64,000 bases of DNA, from the NCBI GenBank assembly GCA_016987375.1, contig PJRA01000519.1:401126-465125 (forward strand), given 5' to 3'. How positions within the stretch are numbered: position 1 is the stretch's first letter; each line of letters begins with the position of its first letter. Origin of the DNA: Brachionus koreanus. Its lineage: Eukaryota > Rotifera > Eurotatoria > Ploima > Brachionidae. Under the pieces are notes generated by a model that was given only the letters and a program-made list of their open reading frames with translations, did not search any database and had not been told where the DNA came from. The translations under genes were made by a program, and so were the position numbers. This document shows, one piece after another, positions 34,201 through 47,405 of this stretch.

Positions 34201-37200
34201 TTATACATGTGGGTATTTTTAATTTGAATTTAAACTCTACACAGTCTGTTTTGCTGTTGATTTAACCAGTATATTTTTCTATTCTTATACTAAATCTGAT
34301 CAACTTCAACAGCTCCCTATTCTTGTGATATTTTTCACCTTTTTTTTTTATTTACCTTTTTATTTTATTGTATTTTTTTGGCTTAGCATTTTTTTTATTT
34401 AAGGTTCAATATAAAATAACAAAAAGTTGAATTATTAGATATTTTAAAAAAATAAAAATAATTTTTTATCTGAAAATTTTATCCTAAATTTTCTTAATTG
34501 TTTAGTCTGGAGGATCTTATTTTACGATGAAAGATGAAGTGAAAATGTTTTTAAAATTTTGTTCGTAATTATATTAGTATTTTTTATAGTTTTTAAAAAT
34601 TTTATTTAAGCTAAAGGCTCTTCTTTGCTTCATTTAAATAGTTTTGTATAATTTTTTGAACATATAGCAATTCTTTAAATTTTGAATACCACAATCAAAT
34701 TCACCAGTAAGTGTGTGCACTTTAAGGACTTTTGAAATATCAAAACAACAAAATTTTATAAATTTAGTTTTTGAATTTGAGAAAAAATAATGAAAAATAT
34801 TGAAAAAATTTTTTGAACAAAATAGTCAAAAATCGTTTCAATTGAGCATTTTAAAATTACTTTTTATGATCTCAATTGCCAAAATTTTTGAACTTTTGGC
34901 GTAGAAATTAAAAATATAAGAATTAATTTTAAGAGTTTTAACAAACAATTTAGAAATTTTAATTCACTATTGCAAATACAAAATATTCTTTTGGTGTTCT
35001 TTTGTCAAAATTTATGTGAATTTAAAATGATAAGAAAATTCTCGATGGTATTCAAGTAATTTTTAAGTTTAAAAATTTTTAGCTTTGAATCAAAAAGTTA
35101 ATCTCTGTTTAAAACAGCTTTATTCATTTAAATTAAAAAAAAAAATTTTTCTTTTTATTTTTTTGTTTTGTAAAACTGAATCTTAAAGTAAAAATAATAT
35201 CTTTAATTCAGAGTTTAGACAAGGTAGAGTATAAAAATTGAATAAATTTTTTTGAATCCATTAAAAATAATCTCAAAATCAAGATTTTAATAATTGTATT
35301 CATTTTATATTTTTGCGCTCAGCCCTTTTATTTGAATATGGTGTGCTTGAATTGCTCTTTAGTTACGCCTTTTTTATAAATTGATCTTCTTTAGATAAAA
35401 AGAGAATAAGTCTCTGGCATTTTTAAGAATTTCATTGCCTAGATAACACTACTTGTATAATTTAAACGTTCCTCAAAAATTGTGAATTGAAATCTATTTA
35501 GTAAAATAATTTTTTTTTATAAATTATGTATTAACTTGGAATAAATTTGATTTTAATTTTAATTTATAATATTCTTTTCAATAAAATAGAATAATATATT
35601 TTGAATTGTTTTTCTTTAGTTTAAGATATATTTCTGTTGTTTGTGAAACTAAATATATTAAATTTATGTTTTTAGTCAACCCCAAAGATTGAACTTAGAT
35701 TATAGACAGTTACAATTCTAGTTTTATTTGGTATTTATTTGTTTATCTGTATAGAGATAAAGCTCTTTCTGGTTAAGAAAAAAAAATTGAGATTATTATT
35801 AATTTGTCTTAAAAATTAATGTTTAAAATTTAAATTATGCTTTAAACGTCAAATATAAAATTTGGTTTAATAGGAAAATAAAATTAGTAATTAATTTGCA
35901 TAGCCCAAATATTTGTCTTATTTTAAAATAAAGGAAACAATACAGGTGTTTATTTGAAATAAAATACTAGAATACTTCAAATTTTCATTTTAATGTTTAA
36001 TTAAAATAAAAGTATATTTTCTAATTATTATCGAAATCTATCGGACGTAAAAATATTTGTAAATGATTAAATAAAAAATGTTTATTAATTCTTAATTAAT
36101 GCAATTTGATTTAACGAAATGTTTTTATTAAATATGAGTGTTTTAACAAGTACATTATTTCCTTAAATAAGCTATCACAAAATTATCTTTTAACTTACAA
36201 GGAACTTATTTCAATTAATATTTTCTTAAAAATTATATTTTTTATTGATCTAGGCATGTGATTTTTTTAAAAGTAATTACAAGTCACAAATTATCTAAAT
36301 AAATCAGCCCGATTTTTTTCATTTTATTCTTAAAAGATCTATCCTGTGGGGTTAAGATAATTTTTTAAAGAAATATAATTTTAAAAATATAAAATTAAAT
36401 GTATTCACTTTAGATTAAATACATAGTTCTAATATTTAAATTATTAAAAAAAATATTTGTTAGAAATTTTTAATGAAATTCAAAAAATCAAATTTTAGTA
36501 GTTATTTATGATAACTTTTGATAAAAAATTTATTAAAAATTAATCTGGATCTGATAAAATTGTAACAACTTGGATTTTATATTTTTGTAATCATTAGATG
36601 CATTTAGAAAACATATTTTTAATATATTTTTTTACCTTAGCAAGCTTTTGAGCATTTTTTTTAAACACCGGCTAATATTTATTGTCAAAAAAATTGTTGT
36701 TCAGAAATTATTTCTACGACAAAATTTCACCAGATTCGGCCTTACCAATTTTTATCAGTCGTAAAAAAAATAAGTAATTTAAATATTTTTTACAATTAAA
36801 TTTAAATACAACAAAATTTTATTAACTAAAAAGATAAATTTAATGATAATGTTTAAAAAGGTTTCTATTAAATTCTTTTTAGAAATTTCAATGAAAAACA
36901 AAATTAATGAATTCATCCAATTCATTAAATAAAAATTAAGCAGAAAATAAGAGTAAAATTTTATCAATAATAATTTATATGCTGATACTTTTGACCCTTA
37001 AATTTAGTATTTATTAGAGAAACTGCAGCATAAATTTCATTGCTAGCTTTTGTTTATTTTTTCTAGAAACATATTTTAATAAACATTTTTATTATTTTTT
37101 TTTTAATTTTTTATCTAATTACTTTGAAAAACATTTTAATTTTTAATGTGAATTTTATAATTTTAAATATTTAAATAAATGCTTTAAAATGCTCTTGGGT

Positions 37201-38810
37201 AGCTACACGTATAAATATTTTTAAGTATAATTTTTATACGACAAAGAAAATTAACATGCACTTGTATATTATTTATTCAAATAAAAAATAATTTTTTTTA
37301 TTATTATTTGTTTGTTAATCTTATTTGCAAAAAATAAAATAAATAATACAAATAGATTCAAGACACTGTAAATTATGAGAATCAATAAATTACGAAAATT
37401 ATTAATGAAAAAATTATTTTTTAAAAAATCATTTAAATTCCAAATAGATGATGAAAATTGTCCAACTATTTTACAATTTTTTCCTCTTTTTTAGACAAGA
37501 TATGATGATATGTGAATAAGTAATTGAAATTAGGTTTTATTTTTTAAGCTTTGTTTTTAATTTTAAAAAAAAAAAAAACTATACAAAAACAAACTCAGAA
37601 ATATCAGGTCTAGATAAGCATTTTGTATTGTTAGCTGAATTATTCGTATAAGACTAATAAATGAAATAACGTATTATATTTTTTATAGGAAAAAATTAAT
37701 TTAATAACGTTAGCCAACAAAGATAATTGTTAAATTGAAATATCTAAAATAATAAAGAAAAGTAGAGAATGGTTACTACTTAAGCAACGATTAAACTTGA
37801 AATTGATTTAATCAAAATATCACTAAAAATAATTTGAAAAATTAGAGAATCATAGATATTAGTAATAAACTAATTAACAATTTTTTTTCAGTATGATTAT
37901 TTTCAGTATCCTAGAAATATCATATGACTAAATTTACGCTTATTTAATTAAAATCATGATTTTTAAAAATTTAATTTTTTATTAATTTATTTATTACTTA
38001 ATTTACTATAATAAAATTAAATATAATATGATATAATTTAATTATGTAAAAATAAAAAATTGTGTTCAATCGAGTTTTGTTAAGGAAATTTGATTTTCAC
38101 CAAAATCTGCGCTAATTCACATCTATTAAAGATAATAAAAATTCGGGTACACTTGACCAGAAGGGTACCAATGTGTCTTAGGACGCCACTTGTATGCAAA
38201 GACCCAGAGCCCAGACTAGCAAAAGTTTATAAAAAAAATTTTTTTCGAAAAAAAAGTTTTTATTAATTAATGAGCTGAAATTTTAATTTAAAAATTAATT
38301 GTCAAAATAAATTAGATTAAATTTTTCAATAAATTTAAAGATTTATTTTCTCTTTATTAAAATTTTATCTTGTGGAAAACTGAAAAAAAGTCGTTTTAGA
38401 GTTTTTTAAAAAATCAAGTCAGTGACTTTTTCTGAATATCTGTTCAAATTTTAATCTATGTTTGAAAATTTTTCAAAACCTTATGACTCATCCGTTAGTT
38501 TGTCTCAAAAATTTTTTCAAATTAGCAATACACTTTGAATCTTAATATATCAACTTATTTTTCATATATGTAACGATCTGGTGACTTTGGATTAAAACAC
38601 TAAATAATAAGGAAATAAGTTAAATAATAACTTCATTAATAAATGACAACTTCTAGTCTGGACAAATAATAAAGAGTATAATAAATAGAGAAAAAATAAT
38701 ATGATAACAAAAATAGTTTTTAAGTTTTTAACTGCTAAACGCATGAGATTACAGTACTGCACTGTGAAACTATAGGCATTTGAGCTGACTAGATCTGGTG
38801 TTGTAGCAGT
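31284..38810. other. 7.5 kb gene desert
   Basis: Almost uniformly AT-rich low-complexity DNA. The only exon-like item is 32360-32425 (listed separately). No tRNA, transposase or long frame was found. It may contain distal regulatory DNA or the unseen 5' leader exon of the kinase gene. Confidence 0.5.
32360..32425 (+). other. possible orphan first exon
   Basis: ATG followed by 22 basic and Asn-rich codons (MRKKRAGLFSNSNNQNKEKN then KK), ending AAG|GTAAAA, a usable donor in phase 0. Joining to the acceptor at 39555 would hit a stop after five codons, so it is not the start of the kinase protein. No other partner was found. Confidence 0.2.
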
Positions 38811-39035
38811 TTAACACTAGAAGCACCAAACGAGTCATTTTGACTCGTTTGAAAAATTTTTAAATCCTCATATCTTTTGAATGGATTTTTCAAATAAATA
38901 CATCTTTTTTGAATTATGTAGATTTTAAAATTTTCTTTAAAAAATGATATTACTTTATAAAATTCTTTTAGTTTTTTTACAAAATATTTATGAATTAAAA
39001 AAACCTGAAAAAATGCTTGGTGCTTCTAGTGTTAA
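38811..39035. mobile_element. complete piggyBac-type MITE
   Basis: It is flanked by TTAA on both sides (38811-38814 and 39032-39035), the piggyBac target. The terminal repeats are perfect 15-bp inverted copies, CACTAGAAGCACCAA. Next to the left repeat is a perfect hairpin (AAACGAGTCA, loop TTT, TGACTCGTTT) at about 38828-38850. The 217-bp interior is non-coding. A second, half copy lies at 4044-4192, so the family is dispersed. Confidence 0.8.
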
Positions 39036-39555
39036 CAATAGAATAGACTTTTTTTTAAATTGACAACAAAAGGCTTATTGAAATAATTATTCTAAATGTT
39101 AATTTTGTTTTGCTATTTCTCGATAAATTTAAAATTTGTTATGGCTGTTAAACTTTGCACATTTAATTAATAAAAAATCTCATAGTATAGCAATTAGCAA
39201 AATGAAGAAAATATAGAGCGTTTAAAATGTAACTAAACGAAAATTTTATTTGATTCTAACCTCTGTAATAATAAATTATAATATTTTACTTTTCAAACTT
39301 GAAAACTAAAAAAATAAAAAAGCAACATATAGCCCTTAGTTTAAACAGATAATGAAATTAGCTCACTGTTTCTCAGTCTAATTAGCCGTGAGAGTGATTT
39401 CAAAGGGCGTCGGTCTGCTCTCTAAATAGATAACTTAATCTCTAATTAGGCAAAAGAAAGTTTTCAAACAACCCACCAAGCAAGATTTTGACTCATAAAA
39501 ATTTAGTTACTTTAGATACCAAATTTAAGATAATTTGCTTCTTTTTTTTTCATAG

Positions 39556-39641
39556 AATATTAAGTCACTATAAATGACAAAAATGAATCATTTTATTCAA
39601 AATGTAATAAAACACTAAGTCAAGTGACAAACAGAGCCAAA
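39556..39641 (+). promoter_or_regulatory. kinase 5' leader with acceptor and upstream ORF
   Basis: A near-ideal 3' splice site (ten T then CATAG) ends at 39555. The kinase frame has a stop at 39561, so the sequence after it should be 5' untranslated. It holds a short upstream ORF, ATG at 39574 to TAA at 39618 (14 codons), which ends 23 nt before the main ATG at 39642. The acceptor implies an upstream untranslated exon or spliced-leader trans-splicing; the latter is known in rotifers and flatworms. Confidence 0.5.
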
Positions 39642-42600
39642 ATGATACATTCGATAAATAATTCAGGTGCACGTAATTCAAGAAATTCGTCGCCGTCGGC
39701 GCGCGAAGCCAACACTCTGAATGGCCTCAAGTCTAAATTTGAATCGCACACACTCAAAAGCCAAGCGTCCAGAATGTCGTATGGCATTAGAAACTCGTCG
39801 ACTCAGCCTACGCCGAGCTCCACATTTCACAGATCGAGACAAGTGTTTGAATTGGACTCGAGACGAACGAGCAATTCTGAATCGTCGCCCATTTCTTCGT
39901 TCGACAGACAAGCAATCATAAAAAATCGATTCAATTCCGGTCCAAAATTGGACGCCAAAAATGTCGACAACAGCAGCTTGGACTCCGGCACTAGTTCGTC
40001 TAATCTAAATTGTATTAATAATCAAAGCAATTTGAGTTGGATTAATTATAAAGCACACTCGTCCAAATGCAATATAATTATCAAAAAGCTTCGTCGTGGA
40101 AACAAAAGATCCAAATCACTGCCAGCCAAATTCAAGTAAGTTGGTTGTAATTTAGTTTGAATAAATCAATTTTTAGGCCGAATATAATTCTTAAAATTTT
40201 TTTTATCTTATTTTTTTTTAATTAAATTAAAAATTTCAAAAATTATTTTTTTCAAATATTTCAAAGCTCATTAGAGTGTTTTACATTTTAATTTAGATTG
40301 TTTTTGTTTTCGGTTTAGACAAAATAAAATTAAATATATGAGCTTCTAATTGGGAATAAGCTTTTGTGCGTATATGTTTATTACTAATTTAAGTAAACAA
40401 ACAAAAGAAAAAGCTTTGGTGAAAAAAGCAATAAAGAAAAATTATCTGAAAAATACGCTTTAAGGCTTCAGGATGAGAGTTATAGATTACACATATTTTC
40501 AAATTTCATTTTAATTAACTGAATAAATGTTTCATTTTTTATATTTAATTGCCTGTTGCCACCTTAATATTTGATTTTATAGTACAATTTTGTTCATAAA
40601 ATGAAGCATAGAAGATGAAATAATTTTCATTTTTATCCATAAGATTTGGTTTGAATGTTGCATTACAACATAAAGCTTGGACTCAATGCCGAATTAATAT
40701 TGATTAGTTAAATATCTATAGAATGTTTCTAAATTTAAATAAAATTTTAAAAATTTTAGTCTTAATTTTAATCAATTCAGTGGGAAATAATAAATACTAA
40801 AATAAGTTATTTTTTGTACGAAGAAATATAAATGGAATTTGTGAATAAAATAAAATAGTAATTTTTTTAAGATTAACTAGATGATCCGATGGGCTTATTA
40901 AAATAAGCAAAAAAAAAAGCTTAATTTCAATAATTATTGTGACAACATATAACTAATGGGATATTAATTTTTTGATTGTTATTTGTTGATTTACTAACTT
41001 TNNNNNNNNNNNNNNNNNNNNNNNNNNNNNNNNNNNNNNNNNNNNNNNNNNNNNNNNNNNNNNNNNNNNNNNNNNNNNNNNNNNNNNNNNNNNNNNNNNN
41101 NNNNNNNNNNNNNNNNNNNNNNNNNNNNNNNNNNNNNNNNNNNNNNNNNNNNNNNNNNNNNNNNNNNNNNNNNNNNNNNNNNNNNNNNNNNNNNNNNNNN
41201 NNNNNNNNNNNNNNNNNNNNNNNNNNNNNNNNNNNNNNNNNNNNNNNNNNNNNNNNNNNNNNNNNNNNNNNNNNNNNNNNNNNNNNNNNNNNNNNNNNNN
41301 NNNNNNNNNNNNNNNNNNNNNNNNNNNNNNNNNNNNNNNNNNNNNNNNNNNNNNNNNNNNNNNNNNNNAAGAAGAAATTGTTCGGTAGCAATTACACAAT
41401 GGAGTAGGATATTCTATGAATCTTGATTCGAAACCTTCTCTATCTTCTCGAATTGACATGCTTTTTTTTTATTAAGTACTATATTTTTTATGTAATCAAT
41501 TTTTAATTAATCTGATTAAATGCATCAAACTTCATCTTTAAATTAATTGACAGTAATTATCAAAGTTATACTTGGTTTCTCATCTAACAGCAATAAAAAA
41601 GATTACTATTATTATTATATTTTATTTATTTGAGGGAAACCCTCAGGCTACTCAGAATGGAACAAAGTCCTTCTTTTTAGCCTAACGATTATTAAAAAGG
41701 ATCAAAAATTGATTAAATGTGTTTAGAGTAAAAATCAAAGATAAAATAAAAAACATAAATAAATATAAAGATTAGTGATTGTTTTTTTTTTAATCGTATT
41801 GACCCAGAACTATCTTCCATTTAGGAAAATATTAAAGTGTTGGGACAATGAACTAAATTTGGGATTGCTGTCCGTTTCGTGCAATAAAATATATTATTTT
41901 ATTAAATCATCATAGATTTAACACAAATTGTTTTTTTGATTTTTTTCATTAATAAAGTCCATGCAAATTTCATTAGAATTAAATTTTTCTAATTTATTTT
42001 TGATTTTTCTTTGATTTTTTATCCATTTGTAATCGTAATCTTTTCAAACTTTTAACGGCTTTTTAAAATAAGAATTCGTCGTTCTAAAAAATAAAATAAT
42101 TACCCAATCTAATAATACAATTCATTGCATAATCGGTGATCTGTTTACTGTGTTTTTAAATCCTTTACCATCGCCATAATAACTATTTGCAATTAATAGC
42201 ATTTGCATTCCTTGTTATAGTATTGACATCTCATGATCTGATCATGACTTTGAAACTATTAGCTATTTTGGCTTAAATTGTTATTTTATTGTTTATCAAT
42301 CGATTCCATAGTTGTACATCTCTGTTTATCAAGAATCATTAAAAATATTGTCCCCTTTTGTATATTTCTCTACCAAGTTTTTCATCATTTGCCTTCCACA
42401 GACTCTGACATAAGCTTTTCAATTCTTTTCAAAATAAAAATTTGTAGAAAAGATTTGTATGACAATTTTTATAGTGATAACAATACAATCTAAATTCGAA
42501 TACATTTCGAATTCGTAATTTTGTAGCTAACAAAATTTTTTCAAAAATTATTCTCTAAATAATTGTCGAACATTAATGTTGAAATCTATTAAATTATATG

Positions 42601-45600
42601 AAGTATTAAATTATTAAATAAATTAATATGAACTTGTTTGTGAAGCTAGTTGATATTTTTTCAAGAAAAATGTTCGATTAAGAGTTTAGAACAGTTAAGC
42701 AAATAAAAGGAATCAAACAAGCAGTGAATGAATTGTCTATAGGTGGTGAACAAGGAATGTTTTCAGATAATTTATCACGGGTTCATGCAAAAAATCCAAA
42801 GTTTTATGTTATTATAGGTATCATGGTTCAAACAACTTTTGTAGAAATTAGTGAATTCGATATATCTTAATTTACATCATCATTTTTTCCTGAAATTTAA
42901 AATCTTAAAATAGACCTGTCAGAATTTTTTTCCTTATTCATTCCTTTTGAAGCATTGCCTCTATCCTTGCTTCTCACTATATCAATCTTTATTTCAATGT
43001 ACTCTTTCGAGATTGTTGACCTGCATGTTACTGCTTGTCTTTCTACTTCTTGTCAACATTGGATTGTCTATTTACATGATTTAAATGAGTTCTTTTTGTT
43101 ATGATTGTTTCTTTCATTCCAAGTAAATGCTCATTATATCAATATAAATTATTTTTTTCAGTAATATTTAAATAAATTTTTTTTATTTTTTAAAAAATAG
43201 ACACTTTTTGATCGGTTATAAAAAATTTTAAACTAAATAAATAAAAAAAGTAAAACCATAGTTTTGTTCAGAATTTTGTCTAGTTTTAGAATTTGTATAA
43301 AAATATATAGGCAAAGGGGTTTGGAAAAAGTAGATACCGAAAAAGTTAAAAATGTGAAAATTTTTCCGATTTTTTTCGAAAAAATTCTCAGTTTTTTTTT
43401 TATTTTAAGATAACCATCTCAGAATATAGAGTATTTAATTCTCTATCAGAAAATGTGTCAATCGGGTAGATTCGTTTGATAAAATTTTGAGATAAAAAAG
43501 CTTAAATAAGATATACTCAATATAAGGCTGTAAAGTTTAAGATCCCCTAGCCAAAAAAGTAAAATTGTGGAAGTTTTGCATAGCGCGAACTTTATGTTTC
43601 ACATTTTTGATAGAATATTTTTCTAGAAAAAATAGCTGCAAAAAAATAAATTAGCTGATGAAAAAAAAATTCAAATTATATGATATTATTACGTCAAATT
43701 ATCTCTACTCTAGTGGTTCCTAAAAAGAAAAAACATTATATTCACATTTTGCTTTTTTAGTTTTAGTAAGTGGGCTTTGATTTTTCAGGATTTTTTAAAA
43801 ATCACGTTTCATTTTATTTTGATTAGAAAATTTATTTTTAATTTAAAAATTTGAAAAATTAAAAAAAAATAAAATTTATGAAAAAAATTTTTTCTTTTTA
43901 AGCATTGATTCATTACTAGACTATTTGAATACATCAATGGCATTGAACAAATACGAGCTTAAAAAACTGTCCCAGCAAAGAAACCTAATGCTGTTCATAA
44001 ACAACCAACAAATAAACAACCTGTCTACTTCGTCAAGTGGACAGCTAAACTCAAATCTGGCAAACAACATTTATCTGAGTCATTTGAATCGAATAAACAC
44101 AAATCGATTCAGCAATTCGCAGCACACATCTTCATCATCTGGCTACAACAGCAGTGATAATCACTCAAACAACAGTGCTACCATACCATCGAGCACGACT
44201 AATCCGAATTTTTTCAACTTCTATCGTCTAAGTCTGAACCACTTGCCGCTGAGTTCAATATTCCTGAACGCACAATGCACTTGCGGTGCGACCGTTTCGT
44301 CAAACCAGCCATTGTCGTCTTCGCCGAATGTGCGCGACCCGCCCTCCGACTCCGACTTCAGCTCCGAGTCCGAAGACGAACTAGACGAGCTGAGCATAGA
44401 CGAAGACTTGGACACCGATGCCAATCCCGAGTGTCAATCTTCGTCCAAAATTTTACTTGAAAAGTCCGACACCACCCTGAACAACTTGTGTTTTAGCAAG
44501 CCGCATAATCAGCGCGCTCCGGGCACTTCTCATTGCTTGCATACGGCACGTGTCGACATCAGACGCGTACGCTCGCTCAAAGACCTCACCGAAACCAAGC
44601 TCGTCTATTCGGAAAACGACTTTTTATTTGGCGAAAAACTAGGCGAAGGCTTTTTCGCAAATGTGCGTCGAATTGAATTCAAAAGAGCCAAACCAAATCT
44701 GCCACACATAGTCCTAAAAGAGCTTAAACTAAATTTCATAAATCTTAAAGACGACAAGCCCGAGTCAGATCCGGACTCGAAGTCCGAGCCTCTGAACTAC
44801 GCCGAGCTAAATTCGGCTCACAAATCTTTTCTCAAAGAAGCACAAGTGCTGCGCAATCTCAACCATCCGAATGTAATCAAAATGCTTGGCATCATGTTCA
44901 CTAAAGAAAAACATCTCAATTTAATACTCGAGTACATTGGTGGCGGCACTCTCAAAGACATCATTCACAACATAAACACTCCCCTGCAATGGAAGCTTAG
45001 AGTCGGCTTCGCCAGAGATATTGCGTCCGCCATGCAGTACCTTCACTCATTGAACATAATTCATCGTGACCTAAAATCGGACAATTGTTTGGTCAGAGAG
45101 AACGGCCGTAGTGTGGTAGTGGCCGACTTTGGTCTTAGTCGCATTGTCAACTATTCAAATGCACAAGTGAACAAAAATAATTCGTCTCTATTCTTAAACA
45201 ATGAGACTGGGTCGTCGTGTTCTTTTTTGCGCATGATGCACTCACAAGTGTCTCAGTCGCCCGAGTCCTCGTCGGCAACCAACTCGTTTATTGTAGCGGC
45301 TAAGCGAAAGTTGAAAAAAAGAGCCATTAACTCGCACAATAGGCGACGATACGCAGTTGTAGGTAACTCGTTTTCGATGGCGCCTGAAATGCTCAAACAT
45401 CAAATTTACGATGAACGTGTCGACATATTTTCGTTTGGAATTATTTGTTGTGAGATTATAGGCCGTGTGCAGGCCGATCCGGACTATTTGCCGCGCACAA
45501 GTGATTTCGGTCTCAATGTGGAGCTGTTTCGCAAAAAGTACTGTGAGCCTGACTGTCCCAAACAGTTTATAAAAATAGCCATTGCTTGTTGTGAGCTTGA

Positions 45601-45751
45601 TCCTGAAAATCGGCCAGCTTTTGCCAAAACACATCTTTGGCTCAACACTATTTTGGAACATTTGCAAGCCAATAATCCAATACCAAAGAATTTACTCAAA
45701 AATATACTACAACAATCAAATGCAACTAGTTTGCCGCAATTAAAGCTTTAA
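39642..45751 (+). CDS. LIM-kinase/TESK family protein kinase without LIM or PDZ
   Basis: Exon 1 (39642-40135, ending TTCAA|GTAAGT) and exon 2 (43903-45751) join in phase, giving 780 aa. The first roughly 400 residues are Ser/Asn-rich and disordered, with an acidic patch near DSDFSSESEDELDELSIDED. The kinase domain is about 405-760: glycine loop G412-EGFFAN-V419, ATP Lys K437 (IVLKE), catalytic HRDLKSDN at 552-559, DFG at 573-575, and MAPE near 658. Blocks such as DPDYLPRTSDFGLNV and CCELDPENRPAF are LIMK/TESK signatures; this family phosphorylates cofilin to control actin turnover. No LIM or PDZ domain is encoded in the visible exons. The activation segment is about 75 residues from DFG to A649, longer than in LIMK1. 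The regulatory Thr of LIMK (KKRYTVVG) is Ala (RRRYAVVG), and WMAPE is SMAPE. The coding exons are markedly more GC-rich than their surroundings. The intron contains the gap at 41002-41368. Confidence 0.85.
41002..41368. other. assembly gap (367 N) inside the kinase intron
   Basis: A run of N. An additional exon hidden here cannot be excluded, but the two flanking coding exons already join in phase. Confidence 0.99.
41590..41700 (-). repeat. possible LINE 3' tail
   Basis: On the minus strand a GAGGG-TTT-CCCTC hairpin with CCTGAGGGTTTCCCTCAAAT is followed by AATAAATAA...AATAATAATAG microsatellite DNA. This hairpin-plus-microsatellite form is typical of the 3' end of several non-LTR retrotransposons. 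No ORF is attached. Confidence 0.35.
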
Positions 45752-46899
45752 AAAATTGCACTTTATTCGAGTTTTAATTTTAGAATTAATTTTTTTCATC
45801 ATTTTTTCTTCTCTCTCTCTCTCTCTTTACTTTTTATTTTCTTTTTAAATTCCGTAGTGTCCGGTGGTTTTAAATAATTTTATTTAAATAAGTGTGAATG
45901 TGTAGCTTATTTCTTTTTTTTTTTAACTTTAATTGTGTGTGTGATGAATTAAAACGATCTGAATCAAAAGCTTGTGAGAGATAGATGTAAATAATATTTT
46001 GTTTTTTTTCTCTTTTTTTTTTTTATTTATTAAAGATTTGACAAAATAGCTGGTTTTTGTGTTCGGCTTCTCAAACAAAAACAGCTTGGTTATCATATTT
46101 AAATTATTCTAAATTAATAAAAAAAAAAAAAACGCTATTTATGAACGATAAATTAGATTAAACTTGATATTTTTATTAATTTTTTGGACTATTATAATCA
46201 ATAAATAAATTAAAAATTTAAAATTCTTTTTATTTTGGTATTTGGTCAAAATTTTACTTTTTTAAAGAGAAAAAAAAAATTTATTAAAATTAAATTTGGA
46301 CTTCGAATGGTCTGAGTTCATGACTAGGACCATCTTGTTTTTGTTGACTAGTCTAATAGTCAAAATGTCCAAACATTCTATACATCTCTAATTGTTAACC
46401 ATTTGCCTGTTTTGTTACTCATAAATAGAGCGATTTTTTAGCATCACTGTCTGCATTGAATTTCGAGTTTATCTCTTCTTCTTGATTCAATTAATTAAAG
46501 TTTTTGATGAAATCATCTCTAGTTATTTGAGGGGATGTTTCTTAGACATCCGTTTGTTTGTTGATGCATTCATGTTATAAACAGCTCTTAGTTTTTTTTT
46601 TTTTTGTTAAAACCATTGGGCTTTCGTCCCTTCAAGGTTGTGTAAAATAGAATAAGAGAAATAAAATTAAAAAGAAAAAAATAAAATGGTTTAATTTTAC
46701 AAGTAAATTTAATAAACACATAATTTCAATTTTTGATTTTTTGGGATTTAATTTTACTGATAAAGATTTGTTTAACAGATATGAGAAAATGATAATAGTT
46801 GTGGCTCACAATCAATGTCAAAATTATGAATTAGATTATGATTAGACTTAAGAAACATAGATGTGATAGGTGAGAGTATAAAGAGAGGAGTTTTCTTAG

Positions 46900-47150
46900 A
46901 ACATTCTCTCCTTATACTGCTAGTACATTCCATTTATTCATAAACCAGTAGTTGTATCAACTGATTGTGAGTTATTGCTATATAAATATGTCTGATATTA
47001 ATCTCGTAAATACTTATGCAAACATCGCTCAAACCTGAGTTAGACTTGGCATCAACTATTGATGTATAAGTCCTTTTTATTGGATTAAAATGCAGACCAT
47101 AAATTGATCTTATTACTCTGTTCTGTATAGCTTGAATTTTTGAAATTCAG
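46900..47150 (-). mobile_element. non-LTR retrotransposon C-terminal fossil
   Basis: On the minus strand KIQAIQNRVIRSIYGLHFNP is readable, matching the conserved L..LQ.RA.R.I..L block downstream of LINE reverse transcriptase, followed by SGLSDVCISIYEINIRHIYI. Stops truncate both sides. Confidence 0.5.
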
Positions 47151-47269
47151 CTTGAAAGCTTTAGAAATTAGTCACTTGATATTTGTATTTTTTAATGTTA
47201 ACATTAATTCACAACAAAAACATTCGAACGGCGCAACAAATCATTATTTTGGACATTGACCAGTGCTTT

Positions 47270-47405
47270 TGTAGAAAACTATTTAAAAAATTTTCAAAAT
47301 GAACAGCTTTTCAAAGCAATCGTTTTTTGATGAGAGGTGGATTTATTTTCAAAATTATGATAACAGAAATAAATAGTTTGATTCTTCTCAACCAGTTCAG
47401 TAGTG
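47270..47405 (+). mobile_element. mariner transposase fossil (fragment)
   Basis: The plus-strand frame reads DERWIYFQNYDNRNK then FDSSQPVQ, the block at the first catalytic Asp of mariner. Stops are present and nothing else of the element is readable. Confidence 0.6.

Noticed and set aside
31284..38810. Searched for LIM or PDZ exons upstream of the kinase
   Set aside because: No Cys/His zinc-finger spacing or PDZ motif was found on the plus strand in this AT-rich stretch.
39678..39921. Other frames over kinase exon 1, including an Arg-rich minus-strand frame
   Set aside because: They are shadows caused by the higher GC and Ser/Asn codons of the real exon.
42640..42870. 57-codon plus-strand frame (TVKQIKGIKQAVNELSIGG...)
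   Set aside because: It has some coding look, but no start, no acceptor and no family match, and it lies inside the kinase intron. It may be a transposon scrap but cannot be supported.
43925..43936. Non-ATG start for a single-exon 608-aa kinase
   Set aside because: The frame is open back to a clear acceptor at 43902 and joins in phase to the 39642-40135 exon, so the kinase is better modelled as two coding exons.
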